A stretch of DNA of 64,000 bases from Pedobacter miscanthi (GCF_003315595.1 NZ_QNQU01000006.1:62001-126000), one strand, 5' to 3'; counted from the stretch's first letter, positions 1-9,294 are shown. Translations and numbers: made by a program. The notes: a model not told the origin generated them from the sequence alone.

Positions 1-953
1 ACCAGGGCAATTGCAGTAAAATAAGCATGACCGGTATTTTTATAGGCAATCATTACGTGTACGGCACCAATTAAGGTTAACCACGGAATTAATGATGCGT
101 TCTCAACCGGGTCCCATGCCCAGAAACCACCAAAGTTAAGTGCTTCGTAAGCCCAGAAAGAGCCCATAATAATACCCGTTCCTAAAACCATTACCGCAAA
201 AAGCGTCCATGGCATAGCTGGTTTAATCCATTCTTTATATCTTTTTTGCCATAAAGCGGCAATTCCATACGCAAAAGGCACTACCATACTGGCAAAACCC
301 AAAAACAGGGTTGGCGGGTGAATTACCATCCAATAGTTCTGTAATAATGGATTTAAGCCCTTACCGTCGGTTATAAATTTAAGGTAGTTTTTAAAGTTCT
401 CTGGATCAGCAAAAATAACAGGTGCGGCTGCTTTGAGGTCAGACACATCTCTTAACAGGATAAATGGTGAGCTGCCGATGCGTTCGCCAAAAATCTGCAC
501 ACCTAATAGCATTGAAGTTAAAAAAACTTGCGAAAATGCAATAACCGCCATTACCGGGCTTTCCCAGGTTTTAGCTTTCCAGATTAACAGGGTACCCAAA
601 AACGATTGCCAGAAAGCCCATAACCAGAAACTACCTTCCTGACCTTCCCAAAAGGCCGAAATGATATAATAAACGGGTAATGATTTTGAGGAGTGATTAT
701 AAACGTAATTATATTCGTAAAAATGCCCAAGTACAAGGTAGAATAATATTGCACCAATACCAATAATACTGGCAAAGTTGATGAGGAATCCAATCCGGCC
801 GAGGTTTCTCCAGGATTTTTCTTCTAAATTTTTATCTCGGCTGGCAAAAAAATACGATATGGTTGAAAATAATGATGCACTAAATGCCAGTACAATAAAA
901 AACTGTCCGATTTTACCCGGCAGCAGGTGTTCGCCTACAAATTGAATATCCAT
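1..953 (-). CDS. ccmF: Cytochrome c biogenesis heme lyase, CcmF/CcsA family (partial)
   Basis: The reading frame opens at an ATG at 951-953 (product begins MDIQFVGEHLLPG) and runs off the left edge, so only about 317 N-terminal residues are visible. Several hydrophobic segments are followed by the tryptophan-rich heme-handling signature FWAWDPVENASLIPW near the visible end, which is diagnostic of the CcmF/CcmC/CcsA superfamily. In known systems CcmF takes heme from CcmE and ligates it to apocytochrome c on the outer face of the inner membrane. The start lies 8 bp after the ccmE stop, so the two are almost certainly co-transcribed. The family call is firm; CcmF rather than CcsA rests on the ccmE neighbour. 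Confidence 0.9.
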   Translation of the reverse strand, partial: MDIQFVGEHLLPGKIGQFFIVLAFSASLFSTISYFFASRDKNLEEKSWRNLGRIGFLINFASIIGIGAILFYLVLGHFYEYNYVYNHSSKSLPVYYIISAFWEGQEGSFWLWAFWQSFLGTLLIWKAKTWESPVMAVIAFSQVFLTSMLLGVQIFGERIGSSPFILLRDVSDLKAAAPVIFADPENFKNYLKFITDGKGLNPLLQNYWMVIHPPTLFLGFASMVVPFAYGIAALWQKRYKEWIKPAMPWTLFAVMVLGTGIIMGSFWAYEALNFGGFWAWDPVENASLIPWLTLIGAVHVMIAYKNTGHAYFTAIAL

Positions 954-961
954 TAAATAAA

Positions 962-1396
962 TTAGTTATATTTTTTCCCGCCGTCCTTATTTACTTCTTC
1001 TACTTTGCCATCCTTGTTAACCTCTACCAGGTTATCGTTATATTTAGAAGGGCATTTCATTAAAATTTTAGATGCGTAGAACTTATCCTGATCCATCTTA
1101 CCGATTAGGACCAGTTTTTCTGATTTTTCAAAATCCTGTGGCTTTGTACCTGCGTAGATTACCTCCCGCACTTCACCTTTTTCATCCTTCATGTGGAACG
1201 AAAAATGATTGGCATCTTTTACAGCATCATAATAAGTACCCATTGATTTTACCCAGTAACCCATTACATGTTCTTCTTTGCCCGATAATGTGGCCTGTTT
1301 GAAGTTAGAATAGGTGTCGGTATTTGCGTTTAAGCTAAATAAAATCCCCACCGAAATAGCAATGGTAATTAACCCAATGATTGCACTTTTTTTCAT
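962..1396 (-). CDS. ccmE: Cytochrome c maturation heme chaperone CcmE, CXXXY type
   Basis: A 144-residue protein with an N-terminal membrane anchor (MKKSAIIGLITIAISVGILF) and a small beta-barrel domain. CcmE binds heme covalently and passes it to CcmF. The usual heme-binding histidine motif HxxxY is replaced by CPSKY, that is CxxxY, as described for some archaeal and bacterial CcmE proteins. The frame is open upstream to 1453, but a perfect -7 box (TATCTTTG, minus strand) lies at 1424-1431 inside that extension, and the product looks right only from the methionine at 1394-1396. The ccmF gene follows after 8 bp. Confidence 0.9.
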   Translation of the reverse strand: MKKSAIIGLITIAISVGILFSLNANTDTYSNFKQATLSGKEEHVMGYWVKSMGTYYDAVKDANHFSFHMKDEKGEVREVIYAGTKPQDFEKSEKLVLIGKMDQDKFYASKILMKCPSKYNDNLVEVNKDGKVEEVNKDGGKKYN

Positions 1397-1423
1397 GTTT
1401 GTGTATATTGTAAAAGCTGGCAA

Positions 1424-1431
1424 CAAAGATA
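1424..1431 (-). promoter_or_regulatory. Bacteroidota -7 promoter box for ccmE-ccmF
   Basis: TATCTTTG on the minus strand matches TAnnTTTG exactly. It lies 27 bp upstream of the ccmE start at 1396 and rules out the longer start at 1453. Confidence 0.55.
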
Positions 1432-1651
1432 GAAAAATAGGCTTAGCAAGCATTCTTTTACATTTTTCTTGTCTTTATATTGACAATTACCTGATTTTTG
1501 AGGTACATTTTTTGGAAGAATGACAAAATTCATCAATCATTATTACGAATATCTTAAACGGCTTAAAAGTGCGGACTGAAATTATTAAGTTTGACCTGTC
1601 AGATCACCATTCCTTTTTTTACATCTTTGTAAAACGATTAACCCTATCAAC

Positions 1652-2332
1652 ATGAACCTGAAACAACTTTATAAGCTGCTGTTATTTATTTTATTGATCC
1701 CGGTTTTAAGCTCCTGTTTTGAGGTAGTTGAAGAAATTTCGATGAAAAACGATGGTACCGGCGATGTGGTACTAACAATCAACTTAAGCCAGAGTAAAAC
1801 CAAGGTTGCCTCCGTAATGCTTTTGGATAGCGTGCAGGGTTATAAAGTACCTAGTAAGCAGAAAATCCAGCAGGAACTGAATGAGGCAGTGGCTTATCTT
1901 AAAAAATCAGAAGGCATATCGAATGTAAAAAGTACTTCCGATTTTAACAATTATATCGCTACCATCAGCTTTTCTTTTAAAGATGTTTCGAATATTAATA
2001 ACATCACCAAAAATATCCTGGCACAACAGAAAATAAAAGCAACCAATACCTCTTCTTACACTTATAATAAGGCCACAAAAACCTTTAGCCGGAAATATCA
2101 GGCAATTGTTACCGCAAAAACCGAATTCAACAAATTAAAGGCAAAAGATAAGGCTGTTTTTAACGGCGCAACCTACACCAGCATCTATCGCTTCGAATCT
2201 CTTGTAACAAGTAGTACCAATCCGGCATCAAATGTGTCGAAATCCAAAAAAGCAGTGATGTTAAAAAGCAGTATTATGGATTTAATCAACGGAAAAATTA
2301 ATGTATCAAACACTATACAACTATCTAAATAA
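1652..2332 (+). CDS. Secreted lipoprotein of unknown function
   Basis: A 226-residue protein with a lipoprotein signal: charged start, hydrophobic stretch, then the lipobox LSSC with the lipidated cysteine at residue 22. The rest is soluble, rich in Ser, Thr and Lys, with no motif I recognise. It starts a plus-strand run of three envelope proteins (the next begins 28 bp downstream), so it probably shares a transcript with the 672-residue protein. It is likely anchored in a membrane facing the periplasm or cell surface. No function is assigned. Confidence 0.75.
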   Translation: MNLKQLYKLLLFILLIPVLSSCFEVVEEISMKNDGTGDVVLTINLSQSKTKVASVMLLDSVQGYKVPSKQKIQQELNEAVAYLKKSEGISNVKSTSDFNNYIATISFSFKDVSNINNITKNILAQQKIKATNTSSYTYNKATKTFSRKYQAIVTAKTEFNKLKAKDKAVFNGATYTSIYRFESLVTSSTNPASNVSKSKKAVMLKSSIMDLINGKINVSNTIQLSK

Positions 2333-2360
2333 CATCATCACTACCAGAAAATCTATCTAA

Positions 2361-4379
2361 ATGAAAAAAATTCTAATTGCCATCTCCCTCTTTTTATCGT
2401 TTAACCTGGCGCAGGCACAGGATTTAGTTAAAAAGATTCCCTCTAATGCTTTCACGGTGGCCACCATTAAAGGCGACAATATTTTTAAACTCATGTTTGT
2501 GAAAGATTTTAACGAATCTTTTGTTGGCAAAAAACTCTTGACCGAAACTTCTAAATCGATGGATAAGAACTTCACCAGTATCGAAGACTTTGGCATCAAC
2601 CTGGAGAAAAACATGTATTACTTTAACCAGTTGAGCGATAGTATTACGTACAACTGCTTTTTGATTCCGATAAAAGATGCCAAGAAATTTGAAAGCCTGA
2701 TTAATAACAAAGAAAAAAAATTTACGCAGCAGGGCGATATCCGCACCATGGTATTGCCTGATAGCACCGGCATCATTAAATGGAACAACAACATGCTTTA
2801 TTTTGTAACCGGAAGCATCAGGGGTTCATTTTTTGCCGATTCAGCCAAATCTGCGCGCTACGGTATAAAAGATATCAGGTTCCAGGGCGAAGATGCACTG
2901 GCTGTTGATAGCACAGCTGTATTGGCAGATTCTGCCGTTGCAGTTACAGCCGAGCCTATGATTGAAGAAGTTGCTGCCCCGGTAATTGCAAAGGCAAAAG
3001 TTCAGAAAAAACCGACCGCAAAAAAGAATACTAAAAAAATTGTTGCAACGAAAAAATCAGGCAAAAAGAAACCGGCTAAAAAATCTAAAAAAGCAAAGAA
3101 TCAGGAATATGAGATTATTTACCCCGAAGCTGCAAGTGATAGTACAGGGATGACTCCCGTTCATGGTGTGGTTGATGAACAATATGATGCTTACCAACAA
3201 GAAAGGGCAGAACAGGATTTAAAGAAAAAAAGGCTGGCTTTTACCTGGATGACGGCACAGGCCGATCAGATTTTTAACGGCACTTACGAATCCATAGAAA
3301 GCAATAAATCTTACAGCGCAAGTTTGGATAACAAAGCCATTGCAGAACTTTGGGTATCGAGCTTACAGGATGTTTATAATTCAATTGCACCCGAATTTGG
3401 CACTTATGGTAAAGCCGGACTTATGAAAGGTTATGGCAGTTTAAACGCCAAACTTTTTATGGATAACAAAAGTTTCCGTATTTCTACAGGTCTGGAACTG
3501 GCACAGAATCAAGCCGATGCTTACAAAAAAATCATGAACAGAAAGTTGAACAAAAACTTCTTGAAATATGTAAATAGCGAAAAAGCGCTTGGCTTTATGA
3601 GTTATTCTATTGATAGCAAAGCCTATTTAGAAGAATTCCCTAAATTATTGAAACAAACTTATGGTTCTTTTTTAGGGGCCAAAATGGATGAGGAAATTGA
3701 ACTTGGAACCGATCTGCTTTCCCTTTTATTAGATGAGGAAGCAGTGAGCAAGGTAATTAAGGGTGATGCCTTATTCGTAATCAATGGATTAAAAAGCAAG
3801 GAAGTTACCTATACCACCTACGAGTACGATGATGATTACAACCAGAAAGAGGTAACAAAAACCAAAAATGAAACCCTACCCGATTTCCTTTTCATGTTTT
3901 CTTCTGAAGATACCCGCTTGATCAACAAATTGATTAAATATGGCATCCATAAAAGCATGGTAACCGTTCAGGATAATATCTATAAAATCCAGGAAAAGAA
4001 AAGTCCGGTTGATATTTATTTCATGATCAAAGATGGCATTGTGTTTTTTGGCAATTCGCTTAGCGAGATGCAAAGCATCAGTACCAATCAGCAAAATAAC
4101 AAAATCAGTAAACTACATAAAGACCTCTTGAGCAAAAACAACTTTAGCTTTTTATTCAACGCAAAAAACCTGGTTGGCAAAGTTCCGGATTCGGAAATAG
4201 GCGGCGAAGAAACAGCTAAAAAGTTTAACAGCACCTTAGAGAAAATGGGCAATGTGTACATGAAATCGAACCCGATAAAAGGCAGATTGGTTTCGGCTGA
4301 TATCAGTGCAGAAATCCCTAACGGACATGAAAATGCGTTGAAATACCTGTTTTCGTTAATTGAAAATGCAGCTAAATAG
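2361..4379 (+). CDS. Secreted protein of unknown function with lysine-rich insert
   Basis: A 672-residue protein with a clear Sec signal peptide (cleavage near AQA-QD, residues 18-21). Residues about 215-250 are a lysine/alanine-rich low-complexity segment (repeats such as KKPAKKSKKAK) that may be a flexible, nucleic-acid- or polyanion-binding linker. It shares features with the gene at 4580: an N-terminal IPxNA segment (KIPSNA here, LIPRNA there) and a central YEYDDDY/YEYNDDF segment followed by a charged stretch. The two look like diverged paralogues. It follows the lipoprotein gene by 28 bp. No enzymatic motif is visible. Confidence 0.75.
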   Translation: MKKILIAISLFLSFNLAQAQDLVKKIPSNAFTVATIKGDNIFKLMFVKDFNESFVGKKLLTETSKSMDKNFTSIEDFGINLEKNMYYFNQLSDSITYNCFLIPIKDAKKFESLINNKEKKFTQQGDIRTMVLPDSTGIIKWNNNMLYFVTGSIRGSFFADSAKSARYGIKDIRFQGEDALAVDSTAVLADSAVAVTAEPMIEEVAAPVIAKAKVQKKPTAKKNTKKIVATKKSGKKKPAKKSKKAKNQEYEIIYPEAASDSTGMTPVHGVVDEQYDAYQQERAEQDLKKKRLAFTWMTAQADQIFNGTYESIESNKSYSASLDNKAIAELWVSSLQDVYNSIAPEFGTYGKAGLMKGYGSLNAKLFMDNKSFRISTGLELAQNQADAYKKIMNRKLNKNFLKYVNSEKALGFMSYSIDSKAYLEEFPKLLKQTYGSFLGAKMDEEIELGTDLLSLLLDEEAVSKVIKGDALFVINGLKSKEVTYTTYEYDDDYNQKEVTKTKNETLPDFLFMFSSEDTRLINKLIKYGIHKSMVTVQDNIYKIQEKKSPVDIYFMIKDGIVFFGNSLSEMQSISTNQQNNKISKLHKDLLSKNNFSFLFNAKNLVGKVPDSEIGGEETAKKFNSTLEKMGNVYMKSNPIKGRLVSADISAEIPNGHENALKYLFSLIENAAK

Positions 4380-4425
4380 ACTTAAGGGGTTAAAATGTTT
4401 TAATGTTGAAAGATTGGAATATTGC

Positions 4426-4484
4426 AATGACCAATAATCAATGACCAATAATCAATTTTCAATGACCAATAAACGAATGACCAG
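4426..4484. repeat. Short tandem repeats of ATGACCAAT units
   Basis: Three near-identical units built on AATGACCAATAA, then a fourth shorter ATGACCAG, fill the 200-bp gap between the two paralogous secreted-protein genes. Further degenerate CAGTTGGCAGTT and CAGTTAACC units follow to about 4572. No open frame or hairpin terminator is evident. Confidence 0.7.
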
Positions 4485-4579
4485 TGGGCCAGTTGGCAGT
4501 TTTCAGTTAGCAGTTAATAATTTCCAGTTGGCTATGCCACAGTTAACCGATTAACCAATTTATACAGTTAACCATTCTC

Positions 4580-5923
4580 ATGAAGAAATTCTTAAAAATA
4601 ACGGCAGTGATAGTAATATCGCTGCTTATTTTTTTTGCAGGTGTTTTAAAATACCGGAGATACCAGGCAGAACAAACATTGATTCCGCGGAATGCTGCCG
4701 CAATTATTAAAATCAATGTGGATGAGCTTTACAGAACCATCGCCTCCAATATGTTGGGCAACCCAGGATATTATTTTAAATCAGATTTTAAAAAAGATAG
4801 CAGCAGTACACGTGATAAATTTAACAATGGTATTAAAGTACCTGCAAGCATCTATTTTTATACTATTGAAGGTAAATCCCAGATTTATTTTTCACGCTTC
4901 GAAATAAAAGATATAAACGATTTTGAAAATGCTTTGAGAGATTTAATGCATCTGGAAATTACAAAAAGAACCGAAGGTACAAATATTGCCAAATCGAAAC
5001 AGGGCAATGTGGCTGTTTATTACAACAGTAAAAGTGCTGCAATTTCTTTATCGGTTAAAGTAGAAAATGTGGATGGTATTTTAATGGACATATTAAACCA
5101 GAAAAACTTTATAAAAGTAAAGGATAGCAAATTCAAATATTCTGCAAAATCACTCTCGCATTTAACTTTTGAAACCGCTCATCATCAGGGATCAATCGAT
5201 TTTGAAAATGGCGCAGTTAATTTTAGTGATGAGTTGCGCTCTGGAGATATTTTACCTCCGAATAAGTCTTTACATAATCAATTAAGTTTTGGCAGTACCA
5301 TTTCTTTTTGGTTAAATGCAAACCTCAAACCAGGTAATCACAAAATATACCAGTTCAATAATTTTAGTTTCGAGCAGGATAGCTTATTGAAATATTATAA
5401 CGGCAATTTAGATTTCGAATGGACCAATTCCATTACACAAACGGATTCTGTTATTACCTACGAATACAATGATGATTTTGAAAAGGTTGAAAAGGTAAGT
5501 TTACGAAAACGCAATATCCCTTCCATTTCAGTCAATATTGGTTCGAAAGGCAATGACTTGAAAAATTACCTCGCCGGACAGGGATTGATCAACTTAGATA
5601 GCAATACCGTAAATAAAAATTCTTTCCCGCTTTACAAAGTGTTTGTGAACAGCGATCAGGAGAACTTAAATTTCTCGACAATTAAAAAGCAAAATATCCC
5701 AATCAAAAAGATTGAATCATCAGATTTGCTTTATTTAAATGTTGATCTGATAAAATTGAACAAACAACTGGAAATACCACTAATTAGCAATTATCTTAAA
5801 ACCCTGAAACGTTTAGAGGTAAAAGGCCGATTAACCAATAATAAAAAAGTTAACATTTCTGGTCAGCTAGAACTGAAAAACGGGGATATTAACGCTTTGT
5901 ATCAGATTTTGAAGGGCTTGTAA
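4580..5923 (+). CDS. Membrane-anchored exported protein, paralogue of the 2361 gene
   Basis: A 447-residue protein with one N-terminal membrane segment (residues 5-22), which then continues KYRRYQAEQTLIPRNAAAIIKINVDEL. The absence of a clean cleavage site suggests an uncleaved anchor with the bulk outside the cytoplasm. The IPRNA motif and the YEYNDDFEK segment match positions in the 672-residue upstream protein, supporting distant paralogy. It lacks the lysine-rich insert. It is separated from its paralogue by 200 bp of short repeats and ends before a large hairpin repeat. Function unknown. Confidence 0.75.
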   Translation: MKKFLKITAVIVISLLIFFAGVLKYRRYQAEQTLIPRNAAAIIKINVDELYRTIASNMLGNPGYYFKSDFKKDSSSTRDKFNNGIKVPASIYFYTIEGKSQIYFSRFEIKDINDFENALRDLMHLEITKRTEGTNIAKSKQGNVAVYYNSKSAAISLSVKVENVDGILMDILNQKNFIKVKDSKFKYSAKSLSHLTFETAHHQGSIDFENGAVNFSDELRSGDILPPNKSLHNQLSFGSTISFWLNANLKPGNHKIYQFNNFSFEQDSLLKYYNGNLDFEWTNSITQTDSVITYEYNDDFEKVEKVSLRKRNIPSISVNIGSKGNDLKNYLAGQGLINLDSNTVNKNSFPLYKVFVNSDQENLNFSTIKKQNIPIKKIESSDLLYLNVDLIKLNKQLEIPLISNYLKTLKRLEVKGRLTNNKKVNISGQLELKNGDINALYQILKGL

Positions 5924-5929
5924 AATAAA

Positions 5930-6067
5930 GTTAGTCATCTCGACTGCCGTCGCTACATTTACAGCGTCGTCATCTCGACTGGAGCAACGCGGAATGGAGA
6001 GATCTAAATCAGAAGGAATCTTGAGCATAGATTTCTCGACTTCGTTTCACTCCGCTCGAAATGACGA
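5930..6067. repeat. Extragenic hairpin repeat (GTCATCTCGA family), copy 1
   Basis: The segment begins GTCATCTCGACTG and ends CTCCGCTCGAAATGAC, so its ends are inverted repeats, with GAGAGATCT inside. The same arms occur at 23925, 29951, 45000, 56043 and 60483. It lies just past the 3' end of the 447-residue gene and downstream of gdhA, that is between convergent genes. It is longer than other copies, with an extra internal GTCATCTCGACTGGAG. Confidence 0.75.
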
Positions 6068-6165
6068 TATTATTGTAGTATGATTTATTTTATTCCCCGC
6101 TGATTTAAGATGATTTACGCAGACTAAAATTTCTGCACAGATCTGCAAAATTGACGGGAGCAAAC

Positions 6166-6197
6166 AAAAGCCCTGCAGTTTTTAATTCTGCAGGGCT
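6166..6197 (-). terminator. Intrinsic terminator downstream of gdhA
   Basis: A perfect 10-bp stem (AGCCCTGCAG / CTGCAGGGCT) with a 9-nt loop. Read on the minus strand it is followed by TTTTGTTT. It sits about 50 bp beyond the gdhA stop codon, with a CTTCGACAAGCTCGGGATGAC repeat fragment in between. Confidence 0.75.
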
Positions 6198-6248
6198 AAA
6201 TAATTAAACTGTTATCCTTCGACAAGCTCGGGATGACAAATTATAAGC

Positions 6249-7670
6249 TTATGGCCAAACGCCCAAGTTCATATAAGAAACCGCAATTTTATCAATTGAA
6301 TTTACGAAAGCAGCAGTTCTTAAAGTCTGCGTGCCGGGTTTGGTCATCAATGTTTCGCGGATCTCGTGGTAAGAATGGATCATGGTATCTTCCAAACCAG
6401 AGTTTACCAGTTCCATTTCCGATGCACCTTTAACAATCATTAAACGGTGTTCAGGAAGAATGGTTTTACCGGTCAGGTTTTCTAAAGTAGCAATTAAGTT
6501 GGCGTTTGAGTTAGCCGCATAACGGTTCTCCATACGTCCGAATGCCACGTGCGAAAGGTTTTTCAACCACTCAAAATAAGAAACTGTTACACCACCGGCG
6601 TTACAATACATATCAGGGATGATAATACCACCCATTTCAGTAAAAATAGCTTCTGCCTCTGGCGTAGTTGGTCCGTTGGCACCTTCAGCGATAATTTTTG
6701 CTTTGATGTTACGAATATTCTCTTCAGTAAACTGATTTTCCAAAGCCGCCGGCACAATGATATCGCAATCCTGCTCTAAACCCTCCATCGAGTTTTTGAA
6801 GCTGGTAGCACCCGGAAAATCTAAGATTGAACCAGTGTTTTTACGGTGAGCAAAAACCTCATCAACGTTTAATCCGTTGGCATTGTAAATGGCACCTTCA
6901 AATTCGCATAAACCAACAATGGTAGCACCAAATTCGGCAAGGAATTTAGCAGAGTGATAACCTACATTACCCAATCCCTGTACAATTACTCTTTTATCGC
7001 CTAAACCAGCTTTAAAACCAATTTTAGCCATATCTTCTGCAACTTCAACACACTCACGTACGGCGTAAGCAACCCCACGGCCTGTAGCCTCTTTACGTCC
7101 ACGGATACCATGCAAAGCAATTGGTTTACCGGTTACGCAACCCAAAGCATCAAGCTGACCCGGGTTCATGGTCATATAAGTATCGGCAATCCAGCTCATT
7201 TCGCGTTCGCCCGATCCATAATCAGGAGCAGGAACATCAATACCGGGACCGATAAAGTTTTTCTTAATTAATTCTGTAGTATAACGACGGGTAATAGTTT
7301 CTAACTCGGCAACACTGTATTGTTTGGTGTTGATTTTAATACCACCTTTTGCACCACCAAATGGAACGTTAACAATTGCGCATTTGTAGGTCATTAAAGC
7401 TGCAAGCGCCATCACTTCGTCTTCGTTAACCATTTCGCTGTAACGGATACCACCCTTGGTAGGGCTCATGTGGTGAGAGTGTTCTACACGCCAGGCGTCA
7501 ATTACTTCAAAACCGTTTCCGCGGCGGATTGGGAATTGGAAACGATATACACTATTACATGTTTTAATCTGGTTCAATAAACCTTCGGGATGATTGGTGA
7601 ATTGAGCCGCACTGTCAAAGTTCTTACAAACATCTGCAAAGAACTTGTTCTCGTCTGCTAGATTAGCCAT
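6249..7670 (-). CDS. gdhA: Glutamate dehydrogenase (Glu/Leu/Phe/Val dehydrogenase family)
   Basis: A 473-residue protein that interconverts glutamate and 2-oxoglutarate plus ammonia in the cytoplasm. The substrate-binding region carries PFGGAKGGIK with the catalytic lysine, and the GPGIDVPAPDYGS segment includes the conserved aspartate region. The Rossmann domain shows VQGLGNVGYHSA (GxGNVG). The length suits the Bacteroidota enzymes, slightly longer than RocG types. Cofactor preference cannot be read reliably. The gene stands alone with its own terminator and a 440-bp upstream gap. The symbol is by family; gluD or rocG would be equally defensible. Confidence 0.9.
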   Translation of the reverse strand: MANLADENKFFADVCKNFDSAAQFTNHPEGLLNQIKTCNSVYRFQFPIRRGNGFEVIDAWRVEHSHHMSPTKGGIRYSEMVNEDEVMALAALMTYKCAIVNVPFGGAKGGIKINTKQYSVAELETITRRYTTELIKKNFIGPGIDVPAPDYGSGEREMSWIADTYMTMNPGQLDALGCVTGKPIALHGIRGRKEATGRGVAYAVRECVEVAEDMAKIGFKAGLGDKRVIVQGLGNVGYHSAKFLAEFGATIVGLCEFEGAIYNANGLNVDEVFAHRKNTGSILDFPGATSFKNSMEGLEQDCDIIVPAALENQFTEENIRNIKAKIIAEGANGPTTPEAEAIFTEMGGIIIPDMYCNAGGVTVSYFEWLKNLSHVAFGRMENRYAANSNANLIATLENLTGKTILPEHRLMIVKGASEMELVNSGLEDTMIHSYHEIRETLMTKPGTQTLRTAAFVNSIDKIAVSYMNLGVWP

Positions 7671-8111
7671 TATTTATTTTTTATATTGAATAAGTTTTCG
7701 GTACAAAATTGCCTAAAAAAACTGCACATATCCAAATGCAAAAAGACTTAGTGTACAGCTCACACCACCCTGTTTTGGCGCTGGGGCTGTTTTTATACCG
7801 AATGTATAAAGTTGTCTAAAAACAATATTTAAACCTGTTTAAACGTAGATATATTGACTTATGAGCTTGATTAAAACGACCATTTTTATAGGTTTAATTT
7901 CAGTTATCCCGACCTAAAAAAAATTATAAAAAAAATATCCACAAGGGCATTTTATTGCAACACTCATTAAAACAACTACCGAAACAGCTTCGAAATTATG
8001 AATATTGTAAATTTCCCATCAAAACCTCAGGCACAAAAAAAGTGATCAAGCCTATTTTGATCACTTTCTGAAAATTAAATCCGGAGCATGATATGAACGA
8101 TCCTTATAAAA
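7671..8111. other. Non-coding gap between gdhA and the ccm genes
   Basis: 441 bp with no credible open frame. It holds the terminator of the ccmB-ccmC-ccmD unit at 8036-8068 and presumably the gdhA promoter. The best -7-like match I see is CAATTTTG on the minus strand near 7706, one base off consensus. The rest is AT-rich with A-runs. Confidence 0.6.
8036..8068 (-). terminator. Intrinsic terminator of the ccmB-ccmC-ccmD unit
   Basis: A perfect 11-bp stem (AAAGTGATCAA / TTGATCACTTT) with a 7-nt loop. On the minus strand the stem runs directly into a tract of seven T. It lies 44 bp past the ccmD-like stop codon. Confidence 0.85.
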
Positions 8112-8330
8112 CTATTTTTCGATATGGTTTTCTTTTTCGATTTTCTTTAACCTCTTATCAATCGAGAAAAGATAGGCGAGCAAGCCAATCAGTATAATTA
8201 CAATACAGATTACAACAACGTAAATTTTTCCGCTGCTGCGAAGACTGTCAGCCATTTCTACGCCATTATCCTGTGCAAATAACTGCATGGTGGCCATCAA
8301 TAATATCAGGGAGAAAAATATCTTCTTCAT
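8112..8330 (-). CDS. CcmD-like small membrane protein
   Basis: A 72-residue protein with a signal-like N-terminus (MKKIFFSLILLMATMQLFAQ), a second hydrophobic segment around residues 36-56 and a basic tail (DKRLKKIEKENHIEK). Small one- or two-segment proteins directly after ccmC in Bacteroidota are usually called CcmD-like and are thought to stabilise the CcmC complex. Sequence alone would not identify it. Its position, 1 bp after the ccmC stop and before a strong terminator, carries the call. Confidence 0.7.
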   Translation of the reverse strand: MKKIFFSLILLMATMQLFAQDNGVEMADSLRSSGKIYVVVICIVIILIGLLAYLFSIDKRLKKIEKENHIEK

Positions 8331-8331
8331 T

Positions 8332-8994
8332 TTAGTTATGTTGTTGTTTGTTTTCTATTGAACGGATTCTGAAACGGATGGTATACACCCAGTAGCCGAT
8401 TAATATCCAGCCTAAACATGCCGGGTAAAACACCATGCGCATAAGGCTATCTAAATCGTAACTGTTAAAACCAGGGTTACCACCATTGCCAGGGTGTAAC
8501 GAATCTTTTAAACGGGGTAACACAAAAAGCAGCACCACCATCATCGGGAAAGCAAAAATATTATAAATGGCCGAAATTTTCGCCCTTTTCTGTTCTTCAT
8601 CTATTGCATTGCGGAGGATGAGGTAAGCAAAATACAATAAGATGGAAATGGCTGCAAAATTTTGTTTAGGATCAAAACTCCAAAATTGTCCCCAGGTATA
8701 TTTAGCCCAGATTGCACCGGTTATTAAACCCAAAATACCAAAAATAATACCTGCGTTTACACTTTCTACTGCTTTGATATCATCTATTTCGCTTTTACTG
8801 CTTAGCGATTTCACACTGTAAAAAACAGATATTGAAAAAAGTACGATCATGGCAAACCACATCGGAACATGAAAATACAGGTTGCGGATTGTTTCGTTTA
8901 AAATAGGTAAATGAGGTACGCCCAGCAACAAACCTGCAATTGCAGTATAAATTACCAGACCTGAACCTAAAATTTTCCACCAGGTTTTATGCAT
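8332..8994 (-). CDS. ccmC: Heme exporter/handling protein CcmC
   Basis: A 220-residue membrane protein with about six hydrophobic segments. The tryptophan-rich motif WGQFWSFDPK (residues 101-110) is the WWD-type heme signature, and a flanking histidine occurs in YFHVPMWF (H42). CcmC loads heme onto CcmE at the outer face of the inner membrane. The length fits CcmC (about 220-245 residues) rather than CcmF. It is separated from ccmB by 300 bp of AT-rich repeats, unusual for an operon, while the ccmD-like gene follows immediately. Confidence 0.9.
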   Translation of the reverse strand: MHKTWWKILGSGLVIYTAIAGLLLGVPHLPILNETIRNLYFHVPMWFAMIVLFSISVFYSVKSLSSKSEIDDIKAVESVNAGIIFGILGLITGAIWAKYTWGQFWSFDPKQNFAAISILLYFAYLILRNAIDEEQKRAKISAIYNIFAFPMMVVLLFVLPRLKDSLHPGNGGNPGFNSYDLDSLMRMVFYPACLGWILIGYWVYTIRFRIRSIENKQQHN

Positions 8995-9000
8995 ACGTAT

Positions 9001-9290
9001 ATCTAATTATTGAATTTTGAATGATTGAATTTTGAATGTTACCTTCCACTTTATCATTCAATCACTTTTTAATGCTATTACTTTTTTAAATTTTGAATGC
9101 CCTTCCCATTCAATCATTCCCTCATTAAATCCTTCAATTTAATTCTAATTATTTAATTTTGAATGAGTGAATTTTGAATGAGCATTCTACAATTCAATCA
9201 TTTTCTAATTCAATCATTTAATCCTTTTCCCATTCAATCCATCTCTCATTCAGTCATTCAATCATCCTCTCATTCACTCCTTCTCCCATT
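9001..9290. repeat. Degenerate TTGAATGATTGAATT / CATTCAATCATT repeats
   Basis: The 300-bp gap between ccmB and ccmC consists almost wholly of imperfect units related to ATTCAATCATT and its complement TTGAATGATTGAATTTTGAATG. There is no reading frame. The arms are complementary, so an RNA across the gap could fold extensively. It separates two genes normally in one unit. Confidence 0.75.
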
Positions 9291-9294
9291 AAAT

